Shown here: positions 26,943 to 35,848 of the stretch, piece after piece
How positions within the stretch are numbered: the first letter of the stretch is position 1
Layout of the letters: each line of letters starts with the position of its first letter
The notes under the pieces: generated by a model
Told to the model about the DNA's origin: nothing
Seen by the model: the letters and a program-made list of their open reading frames with translations, nothing else
Database searches by the model: none
Program-made: the position numbers and the translations under genes
Assembly (NCBI GenBank): GCA_964605145.1
Contig: CAZSBG010000006.1
Coordinates: forward strand, 36,396-100,395
Reading direction: 5' to 3'
Length of the DNA stretch: 64,000 bases
DNA from: CAZSBG01 sp964605145
GTDB lineage: Bacteria; Zhuqueibacterota; Zhuqueibacteria; Thermofontimicrobiales; Thermofontimicrobiaceae

Positions 26943-27590
26943 TTATTTGGTTCTTCCCTTTTCAATTTTAATCACTTTTCTTCTTGAACTGGCAACCAGC
27001 CGATAATCGTGAGTGGCCATTAACACTGCCGTTCCTTTAGAATTGATTTTTTCCAATAGTTCCATTATATCGTGAGAAGCCTCAGGATCCAGATTCCCGG
27101 TGGGTTCATCTGCCAATAAAACAATGGGTTCATTCACTAATGCTCTGGCAATTGCCACTCGTTGCTGTTCGCCGCCGGATAATTGCAGCGGTAATTTTTC
27201 GCGTTTATGACTCAGTCCAACCTCGGCCAGCACTCTCAACACCTTCTTTTTTATATCCCGTTTTCTCGTATTGGTCACATAAAGAGAAAAAGCAACATTG
27301 TCGAAAACAGTTCTATCGGTGAGTAATTTGAAGTCCTGAAAAATAATACCTATCTTTCTCCTTAAATATGGAATGTGCTTTTTCTTCATGTTCAGAGAAT
27401 TATAGCTGTTTACCCGGACAAAACCGGATTCAGGAAAAATGTCCATGTAAATGACTTTTAAAACACTGCTTTTTCCAGCGCCGCTCGAACCAACCAAATA
27501 GACAAATTCTCCAGGCTCGACTGAAAAATTCACCAATTCCAAACCATCTCCGCCCGGGTACATGGCGACAACATTGGATAACTGAATCAT
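26943..27590 (-). CDS. ftsE: Cell division ATP-binding protein FtsE
   Basis: A 215-residue ABC ATPase. Walker A GSSGAGKSS is at 34-42, a Q-loop at GIIFQDFKLL, the signature LSGGEQQR, Walker B VLLADEPTGNLD and an H-loop ATHD. It pairs with FtsX to couple ATP hydrolysis to septal murein remodelling. Three bases separate it from the upstream methyltransferase gene. Confidence 0.95.
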   Translation of the reverse strand: MIQLSNVVAMYPGGDGLELVNFSVEPGEFVYLVGSSGAGKSSVLKVIYMDIFPESGFVRVNSYNSLNMKKKHIPYLRRKIGIIFQDFKLLTDRTVFDNVAFSLYVTNTRKRDIKKKVLRVLAEVGLSHKREKLPLQLSGGEQQRVAIARALVNEPIVLLADEPTGNLDPEASHDIMELLEKINSKGTAVLMATHDYRLVASSRRKVIKIEKGRTK

Positions 27591-27593
27591 AAT

Positions 27594-28364
27594 TTATTCT
27601 TTTTTTAAGACGAAGTGAATTCTGTACGATTTTTCGCTTCCCTGTCGAAATGAAAATCCATCATAAAATCCAGCAAGACTGAAATTTGAATCTTCTATCA
27701 AACTCAAAATCTCATTTATTGCATAGATCTTCTGCTTATGCATCTCGATGTACTTTTTATCTTCTGAATCGAAAATTATTTCGAATCGATTGCAGTGTAT
27801 CTTTTTCTTTTTGTTATAGGTACTATGACGGGTATACGAATAATTCTTTCCACCGATTTGTTCAAAATAATTCAAAAAATAATCAATTGAATTTCTCGCA
27901 GTGCATATATCAAATATGAAAATTCCCTGATCTGATAAATTCTGCCACACAACATTGAACAGATTAGCAATTTCTTCAGGCTTGTGTAAATAGTTGATGC
28001 TGTCATAAATACAAATGACCACATCTGCGCTTTGTTTCAATTGAAATGACTGCATGTTGCTCTGCCAAACATCTATGATGGCAGATTTATTTTCGATTTT
28101 CTCCTTTGCATTCTTTATCATTTCAAATGAAAGATCAAATCCGAAAAGGCGATAATTATATCTTTTTAAATTGAATAAGATACTCCCGGTTCCACAGGAA
28201 ATATCCACAACTTTGTGAGCAGCCGAATTCCACCTTTTAATGATTTTGTTAATATACTCTGCCCAATGTTTATAATCAACATGGGACATGACTTCATCAT
28301 AGATTTCAGCTAATCTGGAGTAGGGCTCAACAATTTTTTCTTTTTTGGGCAAGGTGCTTGCCAA
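27594..28364 (-). CDS. SAM-dependent methyltransferase, class I
   Basis: About 256 residues with a Rossmann-type SAM-binding domain: YSRLAEIYDEVMSHVDY at the start, VVDISCGTGSILFNL as motif I, FGFDLSFEMI as motif II, and DVVICIYDSINYL as the acidic post-motif. The substrate is unknown; small-molecule methyltransferases with this N-terminus are common. The start is uncertain. The longest form uses TTG at 28364 and overlaps pdxA by 38 bases; another TTG at 28352 is possible and neither has a clear ribosome site. It is translationally packed between pdxA and ftsE. Confidence 0.8.
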   Translation of the reverse strand: MASTLPKKEKIVEPYSRLAEIYDEVMSHVDYKHWAEYINKIIKRWNSAAHKVVDISCGTGSILFNLKRYNYRLFGFDLSFEMIKNAKEKIENKSAIIDVWQSNMQSFQLKQSADVVICIYDSINYLHKPEEIANLFNVVWQNLSDQGIFIFDICTARNSIDYFLNYFEQIGGKNYSYTRHSTYNKKKKIHCNRFEIIFDSEDKKYIEMHKQKIYAINEILSLIEDSNFSLAGFYDGFSFRQGSEKSYRIHFVLKKE

Positions 28365-29340
28365 GTTTTATTGCCTCCAACATACTATCTGATTTTGCGA
28401 TAAATTTACCTGCAATATCAAAAGCAGTTCCATGATCCGGTGATGTTCGGATAATCGGTAATCCTGCGGTGAAATTTACTCCTCGACCCGCAGATTGCAT
28501 TTTTAAAGGTATCAATCCCTGGTCATGATACATCGCCAGATAACCATCATATTTTTCCATTTCGAATCTTGAAAAAAGCGTGTCTGCCGGAAAAGGTCCC
28601 CGAACATTCAGTCCGGCTAACTGCGCATCCTTGATGGCCGGGACGATATATTTCTCTTCCTCAAATCCAAATGCGCCTCCATCACTAGCGTGAGGATTCA
28701 GGGCTGTAACCGCTATTAACGGTTCTCCAATTCCAAAATCTTTACAAAGGCTTTCTTCCAATATTTTTATTTTGAAAAGGACTCTGTCAGAAGTCAATTT
28801 ATCGGATACCTCTGAAATCGCGCAATGGGTCGTCACAAGCGAAACCCTGAAATCATCCACCAGCAGCATCATCAAAAATTTTTCTGATCGGGTTAATTTC
28901 GCCAGCATTTCGGTTTGCCCTGGAAAATGGTATCCTGCCATCATCAGCGCTTCCTTTGATATTGGCGAAGTCACCATACAGTCTATTTTACCGTCGATCG
29001 CCAGTTGCACTGCTTTCTCGATGCATTTTCCGGCACACAGGCCTGCATGCTTTGAAAGCGCTCCGAATTCAACTCGGATATCTTCATTTTTAAAAATATC
29101 AAACAAATAAATGTTATTCGGCTGAATTATATGTTCATCAATACGGTCGATTAGGTCGTAAACGACAGTTGAATTGATTATTCCATTTACTTGATCAAAA
29201 ACCTGCTGCGCACCGATGAGTATCACAGCAGAATTCTCGTTTGAAAATTCCCCAAGCGATTTAAGAACGATTTCAGGCCCAATACCATTGTAATCCCCCA
29301 TTGTGATTCCGATTACAATATGATCTTTTACATCACGCAT
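28327..29340 (-). CDS. pdxA: 4-hydroxythreonine-4-phosphate dehydrogenase
   Basis: A 337-residue NAD-dependent dehydrogenase of the PdxA family, which acts in the DXP-dependent route to pyridoxal 5'-phosphate. Characteristic segments are ITMGDYNGIGPEI near residue 13, TSPISKEALMMAGYHFPGQT around 123, ALNPHASDGG for the metal-binding histidine, and the AMYHDQGLIPLK motif. It overlaps anmK by eight bases. PdxA-like dehydrogenases also occur in other pathways, and no other pyridoxine gene is here, so the exact substrate is inferred. Confidence 0.92.
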   Translation of the reverse strand: MRDVKDHIVIGITMGDYNGIGPEIVLKSLGEFSNENSAVILIGAQQVFDQVNGIINSTVVYDLIDRIDEHIIQPNNIYLFDIFKNEDIRVEFGALSKHAGLCAGKCIEKAVQLAIDGKIDCMVTSPISKEALMMAGYHFPGQTEMLAKLTRSEKFLMMLLVDDFRVSLVTTHCAISEVSDKLTSDRVLFKIKILEESLCKDFGIGEPLIAVTALNPHASDGGAFGFEEEKYIVPAIKDAQLAGLNVRGPFPADTLFSRFEMEKYDGYLAMYHDQGLIPLKMQSAGRGVNFTAGLPIIRTSPDHGTAFDIAGKFIAKSDSMLEAIKLGKHLAQKRKNC

Positions 29341-30520
29341 AACTAATTGTTCCTAATATCGCGGGTCTTTTTGCTCCGGTAACTGATGACACATTAGCGG
29401 GATTTCCTGAAATCGTTTCATTCGCCAACACAGCAAAACAAATTGCTTCCTTTGCATCAGAAGAAATTCCAAAATCGTCGGTTGATAGTATTTTGCTGTG
29501 ATTAAATTTTTCTTTGAGAGAAGCCATAATGACTTTGTTGTGAACGCCGCCACCACTGACAATTAATTCATCAACATCGCTGATATCCAAGGAAGAATAT
29601 TTCAACGCATCAGCGATGGACCATGAGGTCAGTTCTGTGACTGTTGCGATGATATCCTCTTTCGTCAGCCGAAGTTTGCCCGCCTTTTTTAAAATTTCAC
29701 TGACGAAGACGTCACCGAATTTCTCTCTTCCGGTGGATTTGGGAATTGATTTTTCAAAATAGGGATGTTTCTTCAAATTTTCTAATAACTGATTCGAAAC
29801 CTTTCCACTCAAAGCAATTTTCCCTGATTCATCAAACTCTTTATCAAACAGATTTTTCATAAGTGAATTGATGACCATATTGCCGGGCCCGGTATCATAC
29901 GCAATTACTGAATTCCGACTGCAATTTCTTTTTAACACCGTAAAATTTGAAATACCGCCAATATTTAATATCACCCGGTTTTTTTGATTTGATTGAAAAA
30001 CCAAATAATCAAAATAGGGAATCAATGGCGCGCCCTGACCGCCTACTGCCATGTCAGCGCTGCGAAAATTAGCAACGGTTAAAATTCCGGTACGATTCGC
30101 AATGACGGCTGGCTCTCCTATCTGAAGCGTTGAACCAATGAACTTATTGTACACTTTTGTTCTATTTGGTAAGTGATGAATCGTTTGCCCGTGCGATCCA
30201 ATGAGGTCTAGATTTGCAGGATCGATGTCCCCCTGTCTGCAAATTTCCAGTGCAGCGTCTGAAAAGTATTCGCCGACGACAAAATTCAACGTGCATATTT
30301 GTTCAACAGAACCAGCTCCGACCTGAGAAATTTGTAATAATTTGTCCCGTAAATCTGCCGGATACTCGTAAGTCATGAAATGCAGCAAATCAACGTTCGT
30401 TTTCTCACCATTCCCTCGAAGTCGAACCAGAGCTGCGTCAATGCCATCCATGGACGTGCCTGACATCAGTCCAATAGTTAATATTTCTTTTTTATGGAGA
30501 ATCTGAGCAAATTTGGACAC
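29333..30520 (-). CDS. anmK: Anhydro-N-acetylmuramic acid kinase
   Basis: A 395-residue kinase that hydrolyses and phosphorylates 1,6-anhydro-MurNAc to MurNAc-6-phosphate in peptidoglycan recycling. It has IGLMSGTSMDGIDAALVRL near residue 16, IGSHGQTIHH, NIGGISNFTVL, YDTGPGN and ELIVSGGGVHN. The start is GTG with GGAAAG just upstream. It lies 12 bases after a GlcNAc-kinase-like gene; the next pathway enzyme, MurQ, is encoded on the other side of the origin at 53.5 kb. Confidence 0.95.
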   Translation of the reverse strand: MSKFAQILHKKEILTIGLMSGTSMDGIDAALVRLRGNGEKTNVDLLHFMTYEYPADLRDKLLQISQVGAGSVEQICTLNFVVGEYFSDAALEICRQGDIDPANLDLIGSHGQTIHHLPNRTKVYNKFIGSTLQIGEPAVIANRTGILTVANFRSADMAVGGQGAPLIPYFDYLVFQSNQKNRVILNIGGISNFTVLKRNCSRNSVIAYDTGPGNMVINSLMKNLFDKEFDESGKIALSGKVSNQLLENLKKHPYFEKSIPKSTGREKFGDVFVSEILKKAGKLRLTKEDIIATVTELTSWSIADALKYSSLDISDVDELIVSGGGVHNKVIMASLKEKFNHSKILSTDDFGISSDAKEAICFAVLANETISGNPANVSSVTGAKRPAILGTISYA

Positions 30521-30532
30521 AGGACTTTCCGA

Positions 30533-31507
30533 TTATCTTTGAATAGAATTTTCTAAATTGTCTAATAATTGTTCATTTATTTCAACGCCACTTTTCTGCA
30601 GGGCCATTAATGCGGCGCCAAATTCCGGATTAAAAAGGGGATCTGAAATTTCAACATTCCACGAAATTTCATACAACTCTTTAGAAATATCATTCATCAA
30701 CATTTCTTTTTGTTTAAAAATGCTACCGATGAGAGCCACCCGAATTTCTTCATTTGAAAAATTCAATTTTTCAGCCACAGCTTTTGCCAGTTTTCCAAGT
30801 TCTCTTCCTGTCTGCCGAATAATTTCTTCCGAAACAGTATCGCCTTTATTTGCATAATCAAAAACAATTGGTGCTAATTGGGCAATGCCGATTCGATCAA
30901 TTTTGTTTTGATAAATCTGGGGAATGATTAATTCGATAGACTGCAAATTGAAATGCTTTTCTAATGCCGTCCGCAAATCTGTTTTATCTCCGCGTCCATC
31001 GAAATGCTTCAGTGCTGACATGATGGCTTTTCTTCCGATATAATATCCGCTTCCTTCATCACCTAACAGATATCCCCATCCACCGGAGCGCACGACTTTT
31101 CCCTCATCGTTTTTTCCGAAACAAATTGCTCCGGTTCCGGAAATAATGATAATCCCCGGCGCGGTGCCAAAAGCGCCTGATAACGCCACTATGGCATCGC
31201 TGTCCACAGTAATTTTCCCTTGAAATTCTGTATCATCAAACAGCGCTTTAATTTCTTTTCGATCACTTTCTCTGCCAGCGCCGGCCAGTCCCAAAAATAT
31301 GTGATCAATTTTTTGATCGGTGACGTTCGTTGTTTTCATCAGTTCAGAGAAACCAGTGAGTAAATTCTCTTTCAGTTTTTCGCCTCCGATTGCCTGGTAA
31401 TTCGAACTCCCCACTTTGGCTCTTCCGATGTAATTCCCCAACATATCTATTAGCACCAATTCCGACTTGGTGCCGCCACCATCTACTCCAATTACGAAAT
31501 GACTCAT
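30533..31507 (-). CDS. N-acetylglucosamine kinase-like protein (BadF/BadG/BcrA/BcrD ATPase family)
   Basis: A 324-residue sugar-kinase/ASKHA-fold protein. Phosphate-1 loop GVDGGGTKSEL is at 7-17, followed by IFLGLAGAGR, the SGTGAICFG phosphate-2 loop and RSGGWGYLLGDEGSGYYIG, a set typical of N-acetylglucosamine and N-acetylmuramate kinases in this family. In context with anmK it probably phosphorylates amino sugars recovered from murein. The ATG at 31507 is preferred: GGAAGG is nine bases before it but abuts an alternative ATG at 31516. Confidence 0.85.
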   Translation of the reverse strand: MSHFVIGVDGGGTKSELVLIDMLGNYIGRAKVGSSNYQAIGGEKLKENLLTGFSELMKTTNVTDQKIDHIFLGLAGAGRESDRKEIKALFDDTEFQGKITVDSDAIVALSGAFGTAPGIIIISGTGAICFGKNDEGKVVRSGGWGYLLGDEGSGYYIGRKAIMSALKHFDGRGDKTDLRTALEKHFNLQSIELIIPQIYQNKIDRIGIAQLAPIVFDYANKGDTVSEEIIRQTGRELGKLAKAVAEKLNFSNEEIRVALIGSIFKQKEMLMNDISKELYEISWNVEISDPLFNPEFGAALMALQKSGVEINEQLLDNLENSIQR

Positions 31508-31564
31508 TACCTGCATCCTTCCTTAAATATGTAAGCATTTATTTAAATATTAGCTTAATTACGT

Positions 31565-32176
31565 TTAGTACATTGAATTGTCGAATAATCTGATGTGTTT
31601 CAACTTCATTGTAAGCAAACCTGCCAGTAAAACTTTGATCAAATCCAGGGGAATGAAAACGAAAAATGCTGTTTTCAACGCATTGCCCCAATTTAACGAT
31701 GAGGTCATTTCTTCAACCCGGAGATACAGTCCAAATTTAATATTGAAATACAAATAACTCAGTCCACAAATAAAAATTACAAAAATGCCGATAATATCTG
31801 AAATAATGATCCCGACAAAATACTTAGTTCTCGATATGTGAAATGAAATTTTTGAGTCGATTTTTTTGATGAGTAAACCAATGAAAAACGCACAGAGCGG
31901 GTATCCCAAAAGATAACCAAAAGACGGTTGAAAAATGTAAGCCGGTCCGCCGCCGTAAGCAAAAATTGGTATTCCCACAAGCCCCAACATCACATATAAA
32001 AGTTGACTTATTGATCCAAATTTATAGCCGAGTAAATTACCGGCCATTAAAACAATAAATGTCTGCAAAGTGATGGGAACATGTGGTAAAGGTATTTTCA
32101 TAAATGCGCCAACTGCTGTCAACGCAGTGAAAAAACTGACCAAAATAATTTTCTGATTTTTGGAAGCAATGCCCAT
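31565..32176 (-). CDS. bioY: Biotin transporter substrate-binding component BioY
   Basis: A 203-residue membrane protein of the BioY family, the S-component of ECF-type biotin uptake. It has about six hydrophobic helices and family motifs IPLPHVPITLQTFIVLMAG and GGPAYIFQPSFGYLLGY. No EcfA or EcfT gene lies nearby, so it may work alone or share an energising module encoded elsewhere. It leads a leftward gene set that continues with the GlcNAc-kinase-like gene after 57 bases. No BirA-type operator was recognised. Confidence 0.93.
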   Translation of the reverse strand: MGIASKNQKIILVSFFTALTAVGAFMKIPLPHVPITLQTFIVLMAGNLLGYKFGSISQLLYVMLGLVGIPIFAYGGGPAYIFQPSFGYLLGYPLCAFFIGLLIKKIDSKISFHISRTKYFVGIIISDIIGIFVIFICGLSYLYFNIKFGLYLRVEEMTSSLNWGNALKTAFFVFIPLDLIKVLLAGLLTMKLKHIRLFDNSMY

Positions 32177-32207
32177 ATTTTCATCGTATTAAATTGAAAT
32201 TACTACA

Positions 32208-32236
32208 AATATACTAAATAAAATTATCAAAGTCAA
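32208..32236 (-). promoter_or_regulatory. Sigma-70-like promoter for bioY
   Basis: On the minus strand TTGACT (32231-32236), a 17-base spacer and TATATT (32208-32213), the same elements as the STAS promoter. It could also drive the genes after bioY as far as ftsX. Confidence 0.75.
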
Positions 32237-32335
32237 TTCCATTTTTATAACCTCAACATATTTTGAACTTTATTGCATTTTTTTACGTTTAATTTTGGTA
32301 ACCAAATACATGTGTATAGTTGACAATTCAGCGAT

Positions 32336-34993
32336 ATGAAACGAACAATTTATCTCATATTATTTCTTTCTTTTCTTCTTTTTATTTTTGTAACAGAAAA
32401 TTATGGAAAATCGGTCCGGGTAGACACCCTTCGTCTGAAATATAAGGGACAGGACAAACCTCCTTATTGTTTTGTTGCTCATAAAAAAATCGGTCGGCCT
32501 AAAATTGGTCTGGCTTTAAGTGGGGGCGGTGCACGAGGATTCGCGCAAATTGGAGTGCTTCAGGTCCTTGAAGAAAATGCCATTCCCATTGATGTTATTG
32601 TGGGAACCAGTATGGGAAGCATTGTTGGAGGATTGTATGCTTCCGGGTATTCTCCTGATCAAATCGAATACCTGGCCAAATCAATCGACTGGAGCAAAAT
32701 TATGGTGGACACACCTCCACGGTCAAGCCTTTTCATTGGCCAAAAACAGGAGCGAAGCCGAACCATTCTTCAAATCAGATTTAGAGGATTGCGTCCATCG
32801 ATCCCTCAGGCAATAACACCCGGACAGAAATTAACTTCAATTTTGACCAATCTCTATCTTAAAGCGGACTACCAAACAAGTTCTGATTTCGATAAGTTAA
32901 AAATTCCATTTCAAGCTCTGGCCTGCGACCTGATCTCCGGCCAAAAAGTCGTATTAAGGAATGGAAATCTTGCCGAAGCCATGAAGGCCTCCTCTGCCGT
33001 TCCATTATTGTTTTCTCCTGTGCCGCACGACTCTATGCTTCTTGTCGATGGTGGACTCCTCAATAATATTCCTGTTGATGATGTTCGCAAGGCCGGCGCA
33101 AATATCGTACTGGCATTGGATACCGCTTCGAAATTGCGCCAAAAGAATCAATTATCTGCACCATGGGAAATCGCTGACCAGGTGACGACGATCATGCAAC
33201 GTGAAAAACTGGAGGAACAAAGAAACAAAGCTGATGTACTCATTAAAGTTGATTTAGATGATTACAAATCAGATAGCTTTCAAAAAGTCGACCAGATAAT
33301 TGAGGCAGGCAGGGAAGAAACAATAAAAAAAATCTATCCCATTAAAAAATTAATTCTGGAATCAAATAACGATACATATTCCAAATTTCCATACCATATA
33401 AAAAAAGTGGAAGTTACCGGCGTACAAGATACTTTAAAAAACCTGATCCTGGATATTCTGAATATTCAATTGAACGAAAAGGCTTCGTATGCTGATATTC
33501 ATTCCATTTTAACATCCATTTATGAAACCGGTTATTTCGAGCATGTTGAAGCAGAATGTATTCTTGACAATTTGGAACTTTCTGTGAAATTTCTCCTGTC
33601 ACCCAATCCACAATTTTGTGATGTAGTTTTCAAGGGAAATACAGTTTTCCCTGATTCAATTCTCAGCGCCCAGATTGCATGTAAAAAGAACATGCCGGTA
33701 AATTATAAACAATCCAAGCATGATATTGCTAATATTATTCGTTTGTATAAAAGCAACGGCTATGCTATTGTTTCAATAAATGAAATCCAAATACATAATG
33801 ATTCGTTATTTATTAATATTAACGAAGGCCTAATTTCTTCCATAAAAATTGATGGAAATGTTCGGACAAAAGATTTTGTGATATTAAGGGAATTTCCCTT
33901 GAAAGATGGTGATATTTTTAATCTCAACAAAGCAGACGATGGCATAAATAATATACACAGCACCAATTTATTCGAAACCGTATCTCTTGAAGTAAATCGA
34001 ATTGATCGATCAGCGGAGCTTGTCATAAAAATAAGAGAAAGAGCTTTCAGTATTATCAAGCTCAGTTATAATTACAATTTGAAAAAACGAAACAAAGTGC
34101 TCTTTGAAATTGCTGATGAAAACTTATTTGGAACTGGAAATCAGCTGATGCTGCATACAATTTATGGTCCAAGGGAACAGCAATTCAATTTAAATTTTCG
34201 TGCAGATAGAATTTTTAAGTCCTTCGCCACAAGCGACTTTAATGCCTTTCACATTCGAGAAAAAAATTATGTTTACGAAAATGGAAAGCGTTCTGGTGAA
34301 TATCAACAACAGGATTATGGTTTTTCGTTCTCCCTGGGGCAGCAGATTAAACGGCTCGGCGTAATTTCAGCGATCGCCTCTTTTAATGACATTCGTCTGT
34401 CTTCCTTAAGCGGCTATGGCTTTCCGACTGGTAATTACGAATTGAAAACTATTGCACTACAGTCGATTGTAGATACTCAGGATACATATCCCTATCCACG
34501 AAAGGGAAAGTATTACAAATTCTTTTACAAAATGTCTTCCGCTACTTTCTTGAATAGCGAAATCTCATTTATCAAGCTATTCAATTCACTTGAATTGTAT
34601 CATACATTTTTAAGAAGAAACACGCTTCATCCCAGGATATTTTGGGGCACATCAGATCTCACAACGCCATTTTTTGAGCAATATCGTTTGGGTGGCCAAA
34701 AATCTTTTTATGGATTATATGAAGACGAAATGATTGGCAGACATATTGTTGTGGGGAGTCTCGAATACCGTTACTTTTTTCCTTTTGCTTTTCCAGTCGA
34801 TGTATATTGGACCATAAGATACGATATCGGCGCTACATGGGAAAATAGCGTGGATATCAATCCAAAAGATTTCAATGTTGGAATTGGAACTTCACTTGAT
34901 ATAAATACACCGGTTGGACCTTTCAGTATCGCGCTCGGTAAGTTATGGGAAGGTAAAAAAGTTCTGTATTTTTCGGCAGGCTTCACCTTTTAA
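32336..34993 (+). CDS. Patatin-like phospholipase fused to POTRA and Omp85 barrel (type Vd-like)
   Basis: An 885-residue exported protein with a signal peptide (1-24). The patatin domain (about 56-265) has the oxyanion loop GGGARG (63-68), the nucleophile Ser92 in GTSMG and the Asp238 of DGG, a complete Ser-Asp dyad. POTRA-like units occupy about 345-565, and a C-terminal 16-strand-type surface-antigen barrel ends in AGFTF. This is the layout of PlpD-type (type Vd) autotransporters and the related patatin-Omp85 proteins of Bacteroidota, so a lipase presented at or beyond the outer membrane is likely. The barrel's L6 segment reads GGQKSFYGL rather than the usual VRGF/Y. It is the only rightward gene left of the origin. 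Confidence 0.92.
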   Translation: MKRTIYLILFLSFLLFIFVTENYGKSVRVDTLRLKYKGQDKPPYCFVAHKKIGRPKIGLALSGGGARGFAQIGVLQVLEENAIPIDVIVGTSMGSIVGGLYASGYSPDQIEYLAKSIDWSKIMVDTPPRSSLFIGQKQERSRTILQIRFRGLRPSIPQAITPGQKLTSILTNLYLKADYQTSSDFDKLKIPFQALACDLISGQKVVLRNGNLAEAMKASSAVPLLFSPVPHDSMLLVDGGLLNNIPVDDVRKAGANIVLALDTASKLRQKNQLSAPWEIADQVTTIMQREKLEEQRNKADVLIKVDLDDYKSDSFQKVDQIIEAGREETIKKIYPIKKLILESNNDTYSKFPYHIKKVEVTGVQDTLKNLILDILNIQLNEKASYADIHSILTSIYETGYFEHVEAECILDNLELSVKFLLSPNPQFCDVVFKGNTVFPDSILSAQIACKKNMPVNYKQSKHDIANIIRLYKSNGYAIVSINEIQIHNDSLFININEGLISSIKIDGNVRTKDFVILREFPLKDGDIFNLNKADDGINNIHSTNLFETVSLEVNRIDRSAELVIKIRERAFSIIKLSYNYNLKKRNKVLFEIADENLFGTGNQLMLHTIYGPREQQFNLNFRADRIFKSFATSDFNAFHIREKNYVYENGKRSGEYQQQDYGFSFSLGQQIKRLGVISAIASFNDIRLSSLSGYGFPTGNYELKTIALQSIVDTQDTYPYPRKGKYYKFFYKMSSATFLNSEISFIKLFNSLELYHTFLRRNTLHPRIFWGTSDLTTPFFEQYRLGGQKSFYGLYEDEMIGRHIVVGSLEYRYFFPFAFPVDVYWTIRYDIGATWENSVDINPKDFNVGIGTSLDINTPVGPFSIALGKLWEGKKVLYFSAGFTF

Positions 34994-34995
34994 AC

Positions 34996-35036
34996 AAAAA
35001 CGCTCACTACAATCTTCACATGCAATGAGCGTTTTT
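34996..35036. terminator. Bidirectional terminator between convergent genes
   Basis: AAAAACGCTCA pairs perfectly (11 bp) with TGAGCGTTTTT across a 19-base loop. The T-rich right arm serves the patatin-Omp85 gene and the A-rich left arm serves the leftward FecR gene. Confidence 0.88.
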
Positions 35037-35058
35037 CTTTCAAAATATTTTAATTCGA

Positions 35059-35829
35059 TTATTTCATTTTATCTCGCATTAGATTCCATTTCACCCAATC
35101 TGTTTTCTCATCCTGGTCTGTATGTTCAAATTCTCCCACTTCCTTCACTTTACCTTTATTGTCAATCACTATTTTCTGCATATTTCGGACGATATAAATC
35201 CATTCATCCAGAGATACCTCACGTGGTCCTGGAATTTCATAGGGGCCTGGAACCTCATGCACTTTTATCGACTTTGGAGTCAAATTTGTTTTTTCCGGTG
35301 CATTGGTAATTCGAACTTCTCCATTATACACCTTCAATTCAGTTGTTGAATCGGATTGCACGCCCATCCTCAAAACCGTCCCTGTTATTGCTGCAACCGC
35401 AACCGGCGCCGAAATATTAAATTTTACATTTTCATTCTTTTTCTTTACCTTGGCCCAAATATCTCCTTTTTCAACCGTCAGCGTTGTTTCTTTCACCTTT
35501 TGCTTTGTTTCTTCGTAAAGTTTAACAACATCAATAATGGTCTCCGGGGCCATCCGTACGACATCGAGTTCCAGTAATTCAAGTTCTGCTCTGGATCTCT
35601 GATAGGTTCTCACTCTGTCTCCGGAAAGCACATCGGAATTTTTCGTTGCATTCATCCATTCTTCGTTGCTCAACGCTCTTTTTTTGACGCGACCATCAGT
35701 ATATGTTATCAATCCTTTTTTAGCATCCTGCTCCAAAGCAAAGCCAATTGAAAATAAAAATATCATTCCAAGAAGAACTATTACGATTCCCCTTAAAATT
35801 TTAGATGAAGAAAATTTCGTGTTTTGCAT
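35059..35829 (-). CDS. FecR-domain protein
   Basis: A 256-residue protein with an N-terminal signal peptide or anchor (about 10-33). The FecR domain follows: DRVRTYQRSRAELELL, VRMAPETIIDV, TLTVEKGDIWAKV, and TAVAAITGT-like sequence with LKVYNGEV. FecR domains are periplasmic; in Gram-negative bacteria some regulate ECF sigma factors, but many stand-alone ones have no known partner. There is no sigma factor gene adjacent. AGGA five bases before the ATG at 35829 favours this start over upstream in-frame codons, one of which lies inside the preceding gene. Confidence 0.85.
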   Translation of the reverse strand: MQNTKFSSSKILRGIVIVLLGMIFLFSIGFALEQDAKKGLITYTDGRVKKRALSNEEWMNATKNSDVLSGDRVRTYQRSRAELELLELDVVRMAPETIIDVVKLYEETKQKVKETTLTVEKGDIWAKVKKKNENVKFNISAPVAVAAITGTVLRMGVQSDSTTELKVYNGEVRITNAPEKTNLTPKSIKVHEVPGPYEIPGPREVSLDEWIYIVRNMQKIVIDNKGKVKEVGEFEHTDQDEKTDWVKWNLMRDKMK

Positions 35830-35848
35830 GATTATCCTCATTTGTTTT

